A program made the position numbers and the translations under genes. A DNA stretch of 64,000 nt, taken from the NCBI RefSeq assembly GCF_036032445.1, contig NZ_CP107932.1, positions 4,714,501-4,778,500 of the forward strand, given 5' to 3'. This document shows positions 1 through 9,478 of this stretch, piece by piece. The stretch's first letter is position 1. Each line of letters starts with the position of its first letter. The notes under the pieces are model-generated. The model saw only the letters and a program-made list of their open reading frames with translations. It ran no database searches and was not told the DNA's origin. This DNA comes from Nocardia sp. NBC_00416 (GTDB taxonomy: Bacteria; Actinomycetota; Actinomycetes; Mycobacteriales; Mycobacteriaceae).

Positions 1-1
1 C

Positions 2-3000
2 GACCGGCTGAAGGCGGGCGCCAAGCTGATCGTGGTGGATCCGCGCCGCACCGATACCGCCGCCCGCGCCGACTTGTTCCTGCAGATAGCGCCCGGCACC
101 GATCTGGCCCTGCTCAACGGACTGCTGCATCTACTGGTCGAGGCCGGTGACATCGACAGCGAGTTCATCGCCGAGCACACCGAGGGCTGGGCGGCGATGC
201 CGGAATTCCTGGCCGACTACACCCCGGACCGAGTGGCCGTGCTGACCGGTCTGGCCGAAGCGGATATCCGCACGGCCGCCCGCTGGATCGGGGCCGCCGG
301 CGAGTGGATGAGCCTGTGGACGATGGGGCTGAACCAATCCACCCACGGCACCTGGAACACCAATGCGCTGTGCAATCTGCACCTCGCGACGGGCGCCATC
401 TGCCGTCCGGGCAGCGGACCGTTCTCGCTGACGGGCCAGCCGAACGCGATGGGCGGACGGGAGATGGGGTACATGGGTCCCGGTCTGCCCGGCCAGCGAA
501 GCGTCCTGTCCCCCGCCGATCGCACGTTCGTGGAAACCGCGTGGGAGCTGCCGCCGGGCACCCTGCGCACCGAATCGGGGCCCGGCACCATCGAGATGTT
601 CCGGGAACTGTCGGCGGGCGCCATCAAGGCCGCGTGGATCATCTGCACCAACCCGGTGGCCACCGTCGCCAACCGGAAAACGGTGATCGCCGGCCTGGAA
701 GCCGCCGACCTGGTGATCGCACAGGACGCCTACACCGAAACAGCCACCAACACCTACGCCGATATCCTGCTCCCGGCCGCCCTGTGGGCGGAGTCCGACG
801 CGGCGATGGTGAACTCCGAACGCACCGTGACCCTGCTGCGCGGCTCGATCGAACCGGCGGGCGAGGCCCGGCCGGACTGGCAGCTCATCGCGCAGGTGGC
901 GACCGCCATGGGGTTCCCCGGTTTCGACTTCGGCTCCAGCGCCGAGGTATTCGACGAACTGCGCCGTTTCGCGAATCCGGCCACCGGTTACGACCTGAGC
1001 GGGATGAGCTACGAACAGCTGCGCGAGGGGCCGATGCAGTGGCCGTGCCCCGACCCCGCGCGGCGGCGCAACCCGATCCGCTATGTGAACGACGGTGTGA
1101 GTCAGCCGCGGTTCACCGACGACGCCGGGCGCAGTCCCCGGCTGGCCTTCCCCACCCCGAGTCGCCGGGCGGTTTTCTGGCCGCGCCCGCACATGCTGCC
1201 GGCGGAGATGCCCGACGACGACTATCCGTTCCTGCTCGATACCGGCCGACTGCAGCACCAGTGGCATTCGATGACCAAGACCGGCCGGATCGACAAACTC
1301 GACAAGCTCAACGGCGAACCCTTCGTGGAGATCCATCCCGACGACGCCCGCGCTCTCGGCCTGGCCCCCGGCGACGAACTCGAGATCGCCTCGCGACGCG
1401 GTCGCGCCGTGCTGCCGGTGCGGATCAGTGACCGGGTGCGGCCGGGAGACTGTTTCGCGCCCTTCCACTGGAACGACGAGCAGGGCGAGTACCTCACCAT
1501 CAACGCCGTGACCAACGACGCGGTCGACCCCGATTCCCTGCAACCGGAATTCAAGGCGTGCGCGGTGGCGTTGCGCCGGGTCGCGGCGATGACGCGGGCG
1601 CGGACGCCGGAAACTCCGGGCAGCACCTCGGAACTCGCCGAAACCGGCACCCATCCGCTGGCCACGGTCCTCGGCCTGGACACGGCGGCCACGCCGACTC
1701 TCAGTGAGACCGAACGGATCTATCTCGGTGGATATCTCGCCGCCCTGCAGTCGCTGCCGGTGTCCGGGCAGCCGGTCCTGCCCGTGTCCGCGCCGCTGTC
1801 GGAGCAGAGTCGGCTGTGGGTGGACGGGATGTTGGCCGGGATGTACTCACGCGACCCGGACCCCGCGGCCGGTGCTGCGACCTCGAAGTCTGCGGAGCGG
1901 ATCGTGACGGTGCTGTGGGCCTCGCAGACCGGCAATGCCGAGGAATTCGCCGCCGCCGTGGCCCACCGGCTCACCGAATCCGGTTTCCGGCCGCGGCTGC
2001 TCGATATGGATTCCAGCGAACTCGCGACGCTGGCCGGTGACGTCCTGGTGGTCAGCAGCACTTTCGGCGACGGCGGTCCACCGGACAACGGGACCGATTT
2101 CTGGACAAGGCTCGACGAGAGCACGGTCCGGCTCACCGGAATGCGCTACGCGGTCTTCGCGCTCGGCGATTCCTCGTATGACGACTTCTGCGGGCACGGC
2201 CGCAAACTGGACACGGTGTTCGCCGACCGCGGCGCCACCCGGCTGCTGCCGCGCCAGGACTGCGAGCCCGATTTCGAAGAGCCGGGGGCGGTCTGGCTGG
2301 ATTCGGTGATCGCCGCACTCTCCGGCGGCGACGGGAGCGATTCCCGTTCCGGCGTTTCCGGCGACAGCGGTCCGGTCGGCGGCGCGGGCGGCCGAGGTCC
2401 CCGCGAATCCGACGCGACCCCCGCCACCGCCACCGTGACCCGCGTTCTGGAACGGAGCGCCCCCGCGCCACGACAGACCGGTCGCCCGGCGCCCGCCGCG
2501 TTCACCCGCGCCGCACCGGTTTCCGCGCCCCTGCTGCACAACGAGGTCCTCACCGCGCCAGACGCCGCGAAGGAGGTCCGGCGGATCAGCTTCGATCTGG
2601 CCGGCTCGGACGCCCACTACGAAGTGGGCGATTCGCTCGGTATCCGGCCGTCGAACGGTCCGTCCCTGGTCGGGGAATGGCTGGCGGCGACCGGCCTGGA
2701 CGGCCGCCGCACCGTCGAGGTGGACGGCGCCGAGACGACCTTGGTCCGGGCGCTGAGTACTCACTACGACATCACCAAGATCTCCCGGGATCTGCTGGAG
2801 TTCGTCGCCGCGCACAATCCGGACAATCGGCTGGCCAAACTGCTGCGCCGCGACAACCGCAACGAACTGGCCGGATATCTGTGGGACCGCCAACTGGCGG
2901 ATGTACTGCGTGATTTCCCGGTGCGCGCCGACCTGGTGGAATGGCTGGACGTACTGAAGAAGCTCCAGCCGCGCCAGTATTCGATATCGTCGAGTCCGCT

Positions 3001-3628
3001 GGTCAGCCCGAATCAGGTGGAGCTGACGGTCGGTATCGTGCGTTACGGCGACCCCGCGGCCGCGGGGTCGGCGGCCCGGCGCGGCGGCGTCTGCTCGACC
3101 TTCCTGGCCGATCGCGCCGGATCCGGCGACGTACCGATCTTCCTGCAGCGCGCACCCCATTTCCGGCCGCCGGTGGATCCGAGCGTGCCCATGATCATGG
3201 TCGGGCCGGGCACCGGGATCGCCCCGTTTCGCGGATTCCTGCACGAACGCCGCGCGCTGGGCGCCACCGGCGGCAACTGGCTGTTCTTCGGCGACCAGCA
3301 CGCGGCGCAGAACTTCTACTACCGCGCCGAACTCGAGGACATGTTCCGCACCGGGCACCTGTCCCGGTTGGATCTGGCCTTCTCCCGGGACCAGCGGGAG
3401 CGGATCTATGTGCAGCACCGCATGATCGAACACGGCGCCGAACTGTGGGCGTGGCTGCGCGAGGGCGCCCACTTCTATGTCTGCGGCGACGCCGCGCGGA
3501 TGGCCAAGGATGTGGACGACGCCCTGCTCCGGATCGCCCGAATCCACGGCAAACTCGACGAGGACGGGGCACTGGCCTTCAAGAAGCGGCTCACCGCCGA
3601 GAAGCGCTACGTCCGCGACGTCTACTGA
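2..3628 (+). CDS. Nitrate reductase / flavodoxin / CysJ-type reductase fusion (5' partial)
   Basis: The reading frame is open from the first bases, so the N terminus (Fe-S/Mo-bisPGD part) lies outside the window. The visible part, about 1208 residues, starts in a molybdopterin oxidoreductase core. A molydopterin-dinucleotide-binding domain lies around residues 405-520 (LLDTGRLQHQWHSMTKTGR). A flavodoxin domain starts near 635 (VLWASQTGNAEEFAAAVA). A CysJ/P450-reductase FAD domain follows (PRQYSISSSP, near 990), then an NADPH domain (GPGTGIAPFRGF near 1070; YVCGDAARMAKDV near 1160). The protein ends in the aromatic C-terminal residue typical of CysJ (RDVY). It is probably an assimilatory nitrate reductase that carries its own NADPH-flavin electron supply in one chain, in the cytoplasm. 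A linker rich in G, S, P and R separates flavodoxin and FAD domains. Substrate (nitrate) is inferred from family; another Mo substrate is possible. Confidence 0.85.
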   Translation, partial: DRLKAGAKLIVVDPRRTDTAARADLFLQIAPGTDLALLNGLLHLLVEAGDIDSEFIAEHTEGWAAMPEFLADYTPDRVAVLTGLAEADIRTAARWIGAAGEWMSLWTMGLNQSTHGTWNTNALCNLHLATGAICRPGSGPFSLTGQPNAMGGREMGYMGPGLPGQRSVLSPADRTFVETAWELPPGTLRTESGPGTIEMFRELSAGAIKAAWIICTNPVATVANRKTVIAGLEAADLVIAQDAYTETATNTYADILLPAALWAESDAAMVNSERTVTLLRGSIEPAGEARPDWQLIAQVATAMGFPGFDFGSSAEVFDELRRFANPATGYDLSGMSYEQLREGPMQWPCPDPARRRNPIRYVNDGVSQPRFTDDAGRSPRLAFPTPSRRAVFWPRPHMLPAEMPDDDYPFLLDTGRLQHQWHSMTKTGRIDKLDKLNGEPFVEIHPDDARALGLAPGDELEIASRRGRAVLPVRISDRVRPGDCFAPFHWNDEQGEYLTINAVTNDAVDPDSLQPEFKACAVALRRVAAMTRARTPETPGSTSELAETGTHPLATVLGLDTAATPTLSETERIYLGGYLAALQSLPVSGQPVLPVSAPLSEQSRLWVDGMLAGMYSRDPDPAAGAATSKSAERIVTVLWASQTGNAEEFAAAVAHRLTESGFRPRLLDMDSSELATLAGDVLVVSSTFGDGGPPDNGTDFWTRLDESTVRLTGMRYAVFALGDSSYDDFCGHGRKLDTVFADRGATRLLPRQDCEPDFEEPGAVWLDSVIAALSGGDGSDSRSGVSGDSGPVGGAGGRGPRESDATPATATVTRVLERSAPAPRQTGRPAPAAFTRAAPVSAPLLHNEVLTAPDAAKEVRRISFDLAGSDAHYEVGDSLGIRPSNGPSLVGEWLAATGLDGRRTVEVDGAETTLVRALSTHYDITKISRDLLEFVAAHNPDNRLAKLLRRDNRNELAGYLWDRQLADVLRDFPVRADLVEWLDVLKKLQPRQYSISSSPLVSPNQVELTVGIVRYGDPAAAGSAARRGGVCSTFLADRAGSGDVPIFLQRAPHFRPPVDPSVPMIMVGPGTGIAPFRGFLHERRALGATGGNWLFFGDQHAAQNFYYRAELEDMFRTGHLSRLDLAFSRDQRERIYVQHRMIEHGAELWAWLREGAHFYVCGDAARMAKDVDDALLRIARIHGKLDEDGALAFKKRLTAEKRYVRDVY

Positions 3629-3637
3629 TCGCGTTCC

Positions 3638-4672
3638 TCAGACCGCGGGCGGGTTGACCCGGGTGAAGTCGGGCAGCCGGTAGTACGGGTAATAGGGATA
3701 GGGCGCAGTGAGCGCACTCGCCTTGTCGAGCCTGGCGACCTGGTCGGCGGTGAGTTGCCAACCGACGGCCCCGAGGTTGTGGCGCAACTGTTCCTCGTTG
3801 CGGGCTCCGACGATGACCGTGCTGACAGTGGGTCGGGAGAGCAGCCAGTTCAGGGCGATCTGCGGAACCGATCGACCGGTTTCGGCGGCGATTTCGTCCA
3901 GGGCGTCGACCACGTCGTAGAGATGTTCCTGATCGACCGGCGGTCCGGCCTCGGCGGTCTGGTGCAACCGGCTGCCCGCGGGCAACGGCTGTCCGCGCCG
4001 GATCTTTCCGGTCAGCCGGCCCCAGCCGAGGGGACTCCAGACCACCGCGCCGACTCCTTCCGCCCGGCCCAGCGGCATCAGCTCCCATTCGTAGTCGCGG
4101 CCGACGAGGGAGTAGTAGACCTGGTGGGCGACATACCGGGTCAGGCCGTGGCGGTCGGCGGCGGCCAACGATTTCATCAGCTGCCAGCCGGCGAAGTTGG
4201 AGGCGCCCAGGTACCGGATCTTGCCGGCGCGGACCAGGTCGTCGAGAGCTCGCAGCGTTTCCTCGATCGGCGTGTTCGCATCGAAGGCGTGCAGTTGGAA
4301 GAGGTCGATATGCTCGATGCCGAGCCGGCGCAGCGATGCCTCCACCGCCCCGATGAGGCGGGATCGGCCCGAACCCGCGTCAGCGTGCCCCGGTCCGGTG
4401 GGGAGACCGGCTTTGGTGGAGATGAGCAGCCGATCGCGCCTGCCGCGGATCGCCGCGCCGAGCACTTCCTCCGACGCGCCGTCGGAATATACATCGGCGG
4501 TATCGAACATCGTCACCCCCGCGTCCAGGCTGATGTCGACGAGCTTGCGGGCCTGGTCCACGTCGGTGTCACCCCAGGCGCCGAACAGTTCCCCCCGTCC
4601 ACCGAAGGTGCCTGCGCCGAAACTCAGTGCGGGAACGACCAGACCCGAGGCACCCAACCGCCGGTATTCCAT
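3638..4672 (-). CDS. Aldo/keto reductase
   Basis: 344 aa, a full-length single-domain AKR (TIM barrel) that would reduce aldehydes or ketones with NADPH. The catalytic tetrad is visible: Asp in FDTAD and Tyr in ADVYSDG (about residues 55-62), Lys in LISTKAG, and His in LFQLHAFD. The start is chosen at the ATG of MEYRRLGASG because AGGAG lies about 5 nt upstream and family homology begins there. The open frame runs a further 82 codons upstream into the divergent TetR gene and is spurious. It is divergent from the TetR regulator at 4755 and converges on the nitrate reductase, with 9 bp between stops. The TetR protein is the likely regulator (inferred from divergence). Physiological substrate unknown. 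Confidence 0.88.
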   Translation of the reverse strand: MEYRRLGASGLVVPALSFGAGTFGGRGELFGAWGDTDVDQARKLVDISLDAGVTMFDTADVYSDGASEEVLGAAIRGRRDRLLISTKAGLPTGPGHADAGSGRSRLIGAVEASLRRLGIEHIDLFQLHAFDANTPIEETLRALDDLVRAGKIRYLGASNFAGWQLMKSLAAADRHGLTRYVAHQVYYSLVGRDYEWELMPLGRAEGVGAVVWSPLGWGRLTGKIRRGQPLPAGSRLHQTAEAGPPVDQEHLYDVVDALDEIAAETGRSVPQIALNWLLSRPTVSTVIVGARNEEQLRHNLGAVGWQLTADQVARLDKASALTAPYPYYPYYRLPDFTRVNPPAV

Positions 4673-4754
4673 TTCGACTCCTAAAGGGTCTACAGTTTCG
4701 TTAACAAGCTCGAACATACACCCATTCGCGGATAAATGAAACTGGAGTCCCGTT

Positions 4755-5384
4755 ATGACCTCTGAGTCGTCCGTTCCCGGATCCGTGCGGCCCGGCGGCC
4801 GCACCGCACGCGTGCGCACCGCGGTACTACAGGTGGCCGGCGATCTGCTCGCCGAACACGGCTTCGCACAGCTCGATCTCGCCGAAGTCGCCGCCCGGGC
4901 CGAAGTCGGCAAGACCACCGTCTACCGGCGCTGGCGGACGCCCACCGGCCTGATAGCCGACCTCCTGGTCGAGATGGCCGAACAGTCGCTGCCCCGCGCC
5001 GACACCGGTTCGCTGCTCGGCGATCTGACGGCCAATGCCCGCCTGGTCGCGAAAACCCTCACCGATCCACGGCAGGGGCGGCTGTTCCGCGCCGTCATCG
5101 CCGCCGCGACATGCGACGAATCGACAGCCTCGGCGCTGCGCCGGTTCTACGACGTCCGGCTGACCGAATGGTCGCCCTGCGTCGCCGACGCCGTCGCCCG
5201 GGGTGAGGTCCCACCCGGTACCGACCCGCGCGCGGTGCTCACCGCCGTATCCGGACCCCTGTACTACCGGCTGCTGGCCAGCGGCGATCCGATCGACGAC
5301 GACGCCGTCCGGACCACGGCCGAGGCCGCCGCGAGCGCGGCCGCGGCCGGGGTCTTCCTGCGCGCCGAGACGACGCAGACGTGA
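4755..5384 (+). CDS. TetR/AcrR family transcriptional regulator
   Basis: 209 aa. The N-terminal DNA-binding helix-turn-helix is clear at residues 30-65 (LDLAEVAARAEVGKTTVYRR), followed by an alpha-helical C-terminal ligand-binding domain of the TetR_C type. ATG start with GGAG 7 nt upstream. It is transcribed away from the aldo/keto reductase; the 82-bp gap between the two start codons should hold both promoters and an operator. It probably represses itself and the reductase in response to an unidentified small molecule. Ligand cannot be read from the sequence. Confidence 0.88.
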   Translation: MTSESSVPGSVRPGGRTARVRTAVLQVAGDLLAEHGFAQLDLAEVAARAEVGKTTVYRRWRTPTGLIADLLVEMAEQSLPRADTGSLLGDLTANARLVAKTLTDPRQGRLFRAVIAAATCDESTASALRRFYDVRLTEWSPCVADAVARGEVPPGTDPRAVLTAVSGPLYYRLLASGDPIDDDAVRTTAEAAASAAAAGVFLRAETTQT

Positions 5385-5402
5385 CCCGATCCGGCCGTCG
5401 GC

Positions 5403-5987
5403 TCAGCCGGCCTTCGGAATCCAGAAAGGGTCGCGGCCGGTGAATCCCAGAACCCGGTGCAGGGCGGGGGCACCCGGCCCGATCGGAACTATCGGACCGA
5501 AGAGTCCGGGCGTGCCCTCCGGCGGAGTGTCCTTCAGGAACTCCAGCAGGACATCCAGGTCCGATTCGCTCACCTTCATCTCCTGCCCGGTGGCGCGCGC
5601 CAGATCCCAGGCGTGAACGACCAGTTCGTCGAGCGCGACCCGTGCCGTAACCGCCGCGGGCATGGTCACACCACCCGCCTCGGTGACACCGTCCCAGGCC
5701 GCGGGCGCCCGCCACGCCGCGGCGAGGGCGCGCAACCGGGTGGGAATGCCGGTTCGCCAGTCGGCGGAGAGAACTGCGCCGGAATCGAATTCGGGCGCGG
5801 CGGACTCCCCCGCCGACTCCTTGGCGGCGGCGGCGCGGAACGCCTCGGCCAAACCGGAGACGTGGTCGAGAATCGCGCGGACGGGCAGACCGGCGGGGGT
5901 CGCGGCGTCGAGTCGATCGTCACCGATCGCGGTGACGATATCGGCCAGCGCGTCGGCGGCCGCCGACAAGTCGAATTCCGGGTGCAT
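5403..5987 (-). CDS. TIGR03086-family (maleylpyruvate isomerase N-domain-like) protein
   Basis: 194 aa. The sequence resembles the DinB/MDMPI-like four-helix bundle family annotated TIGR03086 in actinobacteria: an N-terminal helical segment with an ILDHVSGLAEAF-type His motif (about residues 47-58) and a later VVHAWDLARATGQ motif (about 147-160) that supplies a second conserved His. In the family these His residues bind a divalent metal. Mycothiol-linked chemistry is possible but not shown. It converges on the TetR gene (18-bp gap) and lies downstream of nothing obvious, so it is probably monocistronic. Exact reaction unknown. Confidence 0.75.
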   Translation of the reverse strand: MHPEFDLSAAADALADIVTAIGDDRLDAATPAGLPVRAILDHVSGLAEAFRAAAAKESAGESAAPEFDSGAVLSADWRTGIPTRLRALAAAWRAPAAWDGVTEAGGVTMPAAVTARVALDELVVHAWDLARATGQEMKVSESDLDVLLEFLKDTPPEGTPGLFGPIVPIGPGAPALHRVLGFTGRDPFWIPKAG

Positions 5988-6152
5988 CGGGGCTCCTCTG
6001 GTTCGGGTGGATCCACCAGTACCGACGACCCCGGCCGGTGGAATTCACCGGCCACCGCGCAGATGCGACGAACAGCTGTCCGCTACCCGTATCTCGGCCT
6101 TCGCTCCGGCCGTACGCGGTGTGTGGACGAATATCGCCCCAGCCGCCTCCCG

Positions 6153-7784
6153 TCAGGCCCCGACGTTCGCTTTGAGCGCGCCGTGCAGATCCCGCAATCC
6201 GGCCCGGTCGGTGACCACTTCCAGCACCCGGAACCCGCGCGCGGACCCGCCGAGCTCGGTCGCCAGCTCGTCCAGCCCGACCTGCCGGTGCGGAATGCGG
6301 TACGCCGCGCACAACGCCGACAGATCCATTCCGTGCGGCGTGCCGAACACCCGCTCGAAAACGCCGGCGTACTGGGGATCGCCTTGTTCGAGGAGTTCGA
6401 AGATCCCGCCGCCGTCGTCATTGGCGACCACGATGGTCAGCTCGTCGGGCCGGGGTTCACCGCGTCCGATCAGCAGCCCCGACGCGTCGTGCAGGAAAGT
6501 GAGATCACCGATGAGCGCGACGGTGCGGCCCCGATGATGCAGCGCCGCGCCGACGGCGGACGACACCGTACCGTCGATCCCCGCGACACCCCGGTTGGAC
6601 AGGACCCGCACACCGGGTCGCGGTGCGGCCACCAGCGCGGCATCGCGTACCGGGTTCGAAGCGCCGAGCAGCAACTGGTCACCGTCGTTCAGGGCGTCCA
6701 TCACGACGGCGGCCACATGCAGACCCGTGGGTTTGGGATGCCGGGCCAGTTCCTCGCGCACCACGGCGCGGGCACGCAGATCGAGGTCACGGCAGCGGGC
6801 CAGCCACTCCGCGCTGGGCGCCCCACTGGTCACCGCGCGGGTTCCGGTGCCGACCACGTTTCCCGAGACGTCCGGCCAGCGCGGGCCGGTGGTCAGCGCG
6901 TACACGGTGACCTCGGGGTCGGCCAGCACCCGCGACACCTGCCGGTGCAGGGTGGGCCGCCCGGTGATGATCGCCTGCCGGGGTCGCAGCAGCGGCAGCG
7001 CCAGCGGATGCAGGGCCGGACCGTGCACGGGGGCGGTGGGTTCGGCGACCGTGGGCAGCGCGGCCAGTTCGGCGCGCAGGCCGGCGCCGTGCCCGGAGAT
7101 CACCACGGTATCGGGGGTGAGATCGATATCGAGCGGAACGTCCAGGGTGGCGTACTGGGTTGCTGTCCAGGGCGATTCGGCGCCCCGCCCGGCCGGAATG
7201 GTCTCGTCCTCGCGCAAGTCCGGCACCAGCGGTTCGCGCAGCGGAATATCGAACTGCACGGGTCCGGCGTTCCCGGAACGGGTACCACGCGCGGCGGCCA
7301 GCACCCGGCACACCGAAGACCGCCACACACTGTTCTGCCGGGGATAGTCGGCCGCGGCCTCGGTCTCGGCGAGTCCGAGACTGATGGTGGCGCGGACCTG
7401 ACTGCCGAACAGGCCGAGCTGCTCCACCGTCTGGTTCGCACCGGTGCCGAGCATTTCGTACGGGCGGTTGGCGCTGAGCACGATCAGCGGGATCCGGGCG
7501 TAATTCGCCTCCAGTACCGCCGGGCCGAGATTGGCCACCGCGGTACCCGAGGTCATCACCACAGGAACCGGGGCGCCCGAAGCGATGGCCAGGCCGACGG
7601 CGAGAAATCCGGCGGTTCGCTCGTCGACGCGCATATGCAGCCGGAGCCGGCCGGCCGCGTCGGCGGCCTGCAGGGCGAATGCCAACGGCGCGTTACGCGA
7701 CCCGGGACACAGCACGACCTCCCGCACCCCACCGCGGGCGAGTTCGTCGACGACCACCCGTGCCTGCGCTGTTGACGGATTCAC
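6153..7784 (-). CDS. menD: SEPHCHC synthase MenD (menaquinone biosynthesis)
   Basis: 543 aa. 2-succinyl-5-enolpyruvyl-6-hydroxy-3-cyclohexene-1-carboxylate synthase: it joins isochorismate and 2-oxoglutarate using thiamine diphosphate, the first committed step to menaquinone. The N-terminal pyrimidine-binding domain carries VLCPGSRNAPLAFAL (near residue 24). The C-terminal PP domain carries GIDGTVSSAVGAAL and IGDLTFLHDASGLL, followed by NDDGGGIFELL, the usual GDG...N thiamine-diphosphate/Mg region in MenD form. Length is normal. It is the first of four men genes spread over 6 kb (menD, menB, menE, menA), which are not one operon because their strands alternate. A 772-aa antisense frame over it is a GC-rich shadow. 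Confidence 0.96.
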   Translation of the reverse strand: MNPSTAQARVVVDELARGGVREVVLCPGSRNAPLAFALQAADAAGRLRLHMRVDERTAGFLAVGLAIASGAPVPVVMTSGTAVANLGPAVLEANYARIPLIVLSANRPYEMLGTGANQTVEQLGLFGSQVRATISLGLAETEAAADYPRQNSVWRSSVCRVLAAARGTRSGNAGPVQFDIPLREPLVPDLREDETIPAGRGAESPWTATQYATLDVPLDIDLTPDTVVISGHGAGLRAELAALPTVAEPTAPVHGPALHPLALPLLRPRQAIITGRPTLHRQVSRVLADPEVTVYALTTGPRWPDVSGNVVGTGTRAVTSGAPSAEWLARCRDLDLRARAVVREELARHPKPTGLHVAAVVMDALNDGDQLLLGASNPVRDAALVAAPRPGVRVLSNRGVAGIDGTVSSAVGAALHHRGRTVALIGDLTFLHDASGLLIGRGEPRPDELTIVVANDDGGGIFELLEQGDPQYAGVFERVFGTPHGMDLSALCAAYRIPHRQVGLDELATELGGSARGFRVLEVVTDRAGLRDLHGALKANVGA

Positions 7785-8007
7785 GACTCCAGCCTGTCAG
7801 ACCGCGGCCGTCACGTCTGCGTCGGCCTGCTCACACCCATGAGTCGTCGCGAGGCGTCGAGATCGCCCCGAAAAAAAGTCCGGCGGCCCCGCCCTGGACG
7901 GGCCGGCCACCGGAAGCAGTACTTCCCCCCCGTTGGGGACCTCGTCGTCGAGGCCCCCCACGTGCCGCGCGCACGCGCGGCCGAATCACACCGTGACGGT
8001 CAGTCGA

Positions 8008-8454
8008 CTATCCGGCGTGCTTCTGCACCAGGTCGCCGACCCGGGGCAGCGCCTCGATGACGTTCTTCTTGGCCGAGGAACGCATCGAGTTGTACACCTT
8101 CTGCAGCGCCGGACGGCTCGAGGCCGCGGCACGCGCGTCGGTGACGGTCAGCAGGGACTCGGCGACCTCGTCACCCTTGGAGCTGAGCAGCTCACCGAAG
8201 GTGCCGGTGCCACCGGCCTGGAATTCACGCCAGTACGACTCGAGCTGCTCGAGCAGCCTGGGCGCCAGCGAATCCAGGGCGTCGGGCACGATGGACGGGC
8301 TGATCTTCTTAACCGCGGCGTACCCACCCTTCACGGCCAGACCCGACGCACCACCCTTATCAGAGACCTCGGCGTCCAGGACCTGGACGGCGTCGGCGAG
8401 AAAGGCCGGGCGCGTAGCCTCGTCAAGCAGTGATTCAGACAGTGCTGCAACCAA
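8008..8454 (-). CDS. Conserved actinobacterial protein (DUF6918-like)
   Basis: 148 aa, mostly helical, no signal peptide or membrane segment. Recognisable features are LLDEATRPAFLADAVQVLDAE at the start, a central DKGG...AVKGGYAAVKK stretch and a C terminus ending QKHAG. I recall it as a conserved hypothetical of Nocardia and mycobacteria (DUF6918), function unknown. The start is the TTG of M-VAALSESLL: GGAGG lies 9 nt upstream. The longer open frame (to 8499) would include that ribosome site as coding sequence. It lies upstream of menD on the same strand, with 223 bp between, so co-transcription is uncertain. Confidence 0.75.
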   Translation of the reverse strand: MVAALSESLLDEATRPAFLADAVQVLDAEVSDKGGASGLAVKGGYAAVKKISPSIVPDALDSLAPRLLEQLESYWREFQAGGTGTFGELLSSKGDEVAESLLTVTDARAAASSRPALQKVYNSMRSSAKKNVIEALPRVGDLVQKHAG

Positions 8455-8715
8455 TTTAAGGATCCTCCGGATCAGTACTCGTATGGACGGGCAACGCAAC
8501 TATACGCACCACCCGGACGAGTACTCTCCGCCCCGCATGGGTAAGCAGCAGGCGGAGAAGGCGCCTCCGCAACCACGGAAGCGTTACGCGACCGCACGAT
8601 TCGAGCCCGGACCGCGTTGAGCGGGGAATACCGGCGCCGCCGTCGCGCGACCCGGTTCAGGAACCGTGAGCGACAGTCCCGGCGCCGATGCCGCGACGCG
8701 TCCGCACGGGGTCTG

Positions 8716-9372
8716 TCACGGCTGCCAGGGCAGGAGCTGCACCATCAGTCCCTCGCTGTCGGCCAGCACCGTGCCCTCCGCGTCCACGAGTTCGGCGCTG
8801 ATGAAGGTTTTGCGACCCTCGATCCGCTCGACCCGGCCGCGCACCGTCAGCGGCGTATCGAGCGGGGTCACCTTGCGGTAGTTCACATGCAGGAACGCGG
8901 TCCGGCTGATGGGGCGCCCGGCGTAGTGGACGGTCATCCCGAAAAGGTCGTCGAACAGCAGCGGCAGCACCCCGCCGTGCGCGGCGGAGTTACCCCCCAG
9001 ATGGAAGCGGCGGAAGACGCCTTCCATCACGATGCCGTCGGGTCCGGCCGACACCGTGTGCCAGGGCAGCAGGAGCAGACTGCCGCGCCCGGGGAGTTCG
9101 ACGGCCCGGCCGGCGGGACCCTGCTGTTCCGGGGCTCGATAGGGCTCGAGCAGATCGATCAGATCGTTCACCTGATCGCGGGCGGCGCGATAGACCTCGT
9201 CGGGGGCGTCCGCCGAGACGGCGAGATCCTGGAGCGTGCGCATGGCCGCGACGAATTCCCCGAATTCCGGGCCGACCCGGGCCGGGGTTATCTTCGGAAA
9301 GCCCCCGTGCCGTTCGTACCGATCCTCGTCGACAGCACTGTCATCGATCGTCGGTTGGGTCTGCTCGCTCAT
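8716..9372 (-). CDS. Hotdog-fold PaaI-type thioesterase
   Basis: 218 aa. A helical N-terminal region (about 1-95) precedes a hotdog domain: FRRFHLGGNSAAHGGVLPLLFDDL (about residues 120-142) holds the HGG...D pattern of PaaI/acyl-CoA thioesterases, and the domain ends with VRGRVERIEGRKTFISAEL. It probably hydrolyses an acyl-CoA. Its divergent position next to menB suggests the 1,4-dihydroxy-2-naphthoyl-CoA hydrolysis step of menaquinone synthesis; this is inference from context only. ATG at 9372 chosen at MSEQTQ; an upstream ATG at 9411 would add 13 basic residues with no ribosome site. Confidence 0.72.
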   Translation of the reverse strand: MSEQTQPTIDDSAVDEDRYERHGGFPKITPARVGPEFGEFVAAMRTLQDLAVSADAPDEVYRAARDQVNDLIDLLEPYRAPEQQGPAGRAVELPGRGSLLLLPWHTVSAGPDGIVMEGVFRRFHLGGNSAAHGGVLPLLFDDLFGMTVHYAGRPISRTAFLHVNYRKVTPLDTPLTVRGRVERIEGRKTFISAELVDAEGTVLADSEGLMVQLLPWQP

Positions 9373-9465
9373 ATATGCACCGTAGCTCCGGGTTATACGC
9401 CGTCCAAACATTTGGGCCGAGATGTGGTGAACTCAACGGCCCGCCGACGGCTCCGCCGGGCCTGA

Positions 9466-9471
9466 TGTAAT
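9466..9471 (+). promoter_or_regulatory. -10 element (TGTAAT) of menB, leaderless arrangement
   Basis: TGTAAT matches the TATAAT consensus at 5 of 6 positions and lies 7 nt before the menB ATG, with no Shine-Dalgarno between. Transcription would begin within a base or so of the start codon. No good -35 was identified. Confidence 0.5.
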
Positions 9472-9478
9472 CACCCCT

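Noticed and set aside
1847..3547. 566-aa minus-strand open frame opposite the nitrate reductase
   Set aside because: Shadow of the flavoprotein domains on the plus strand.
5457..7775. 772-aa open frame on the plus strand opposite menD
   Set aside because: GC-rich codon bias of the menD gene creates long antisense frames. No domains, composition rich in Arg/Gly/His.
8483..8620. Possible 45-aa basic ORF (starts MDGQRNYTHHPDEYS) on the plus strand
   Set aside because: No Shine-Dalgarno or clear -10, low complexity, in the promoter region of the divergent DUF6918-like gene. Could be real but cannot be supported.
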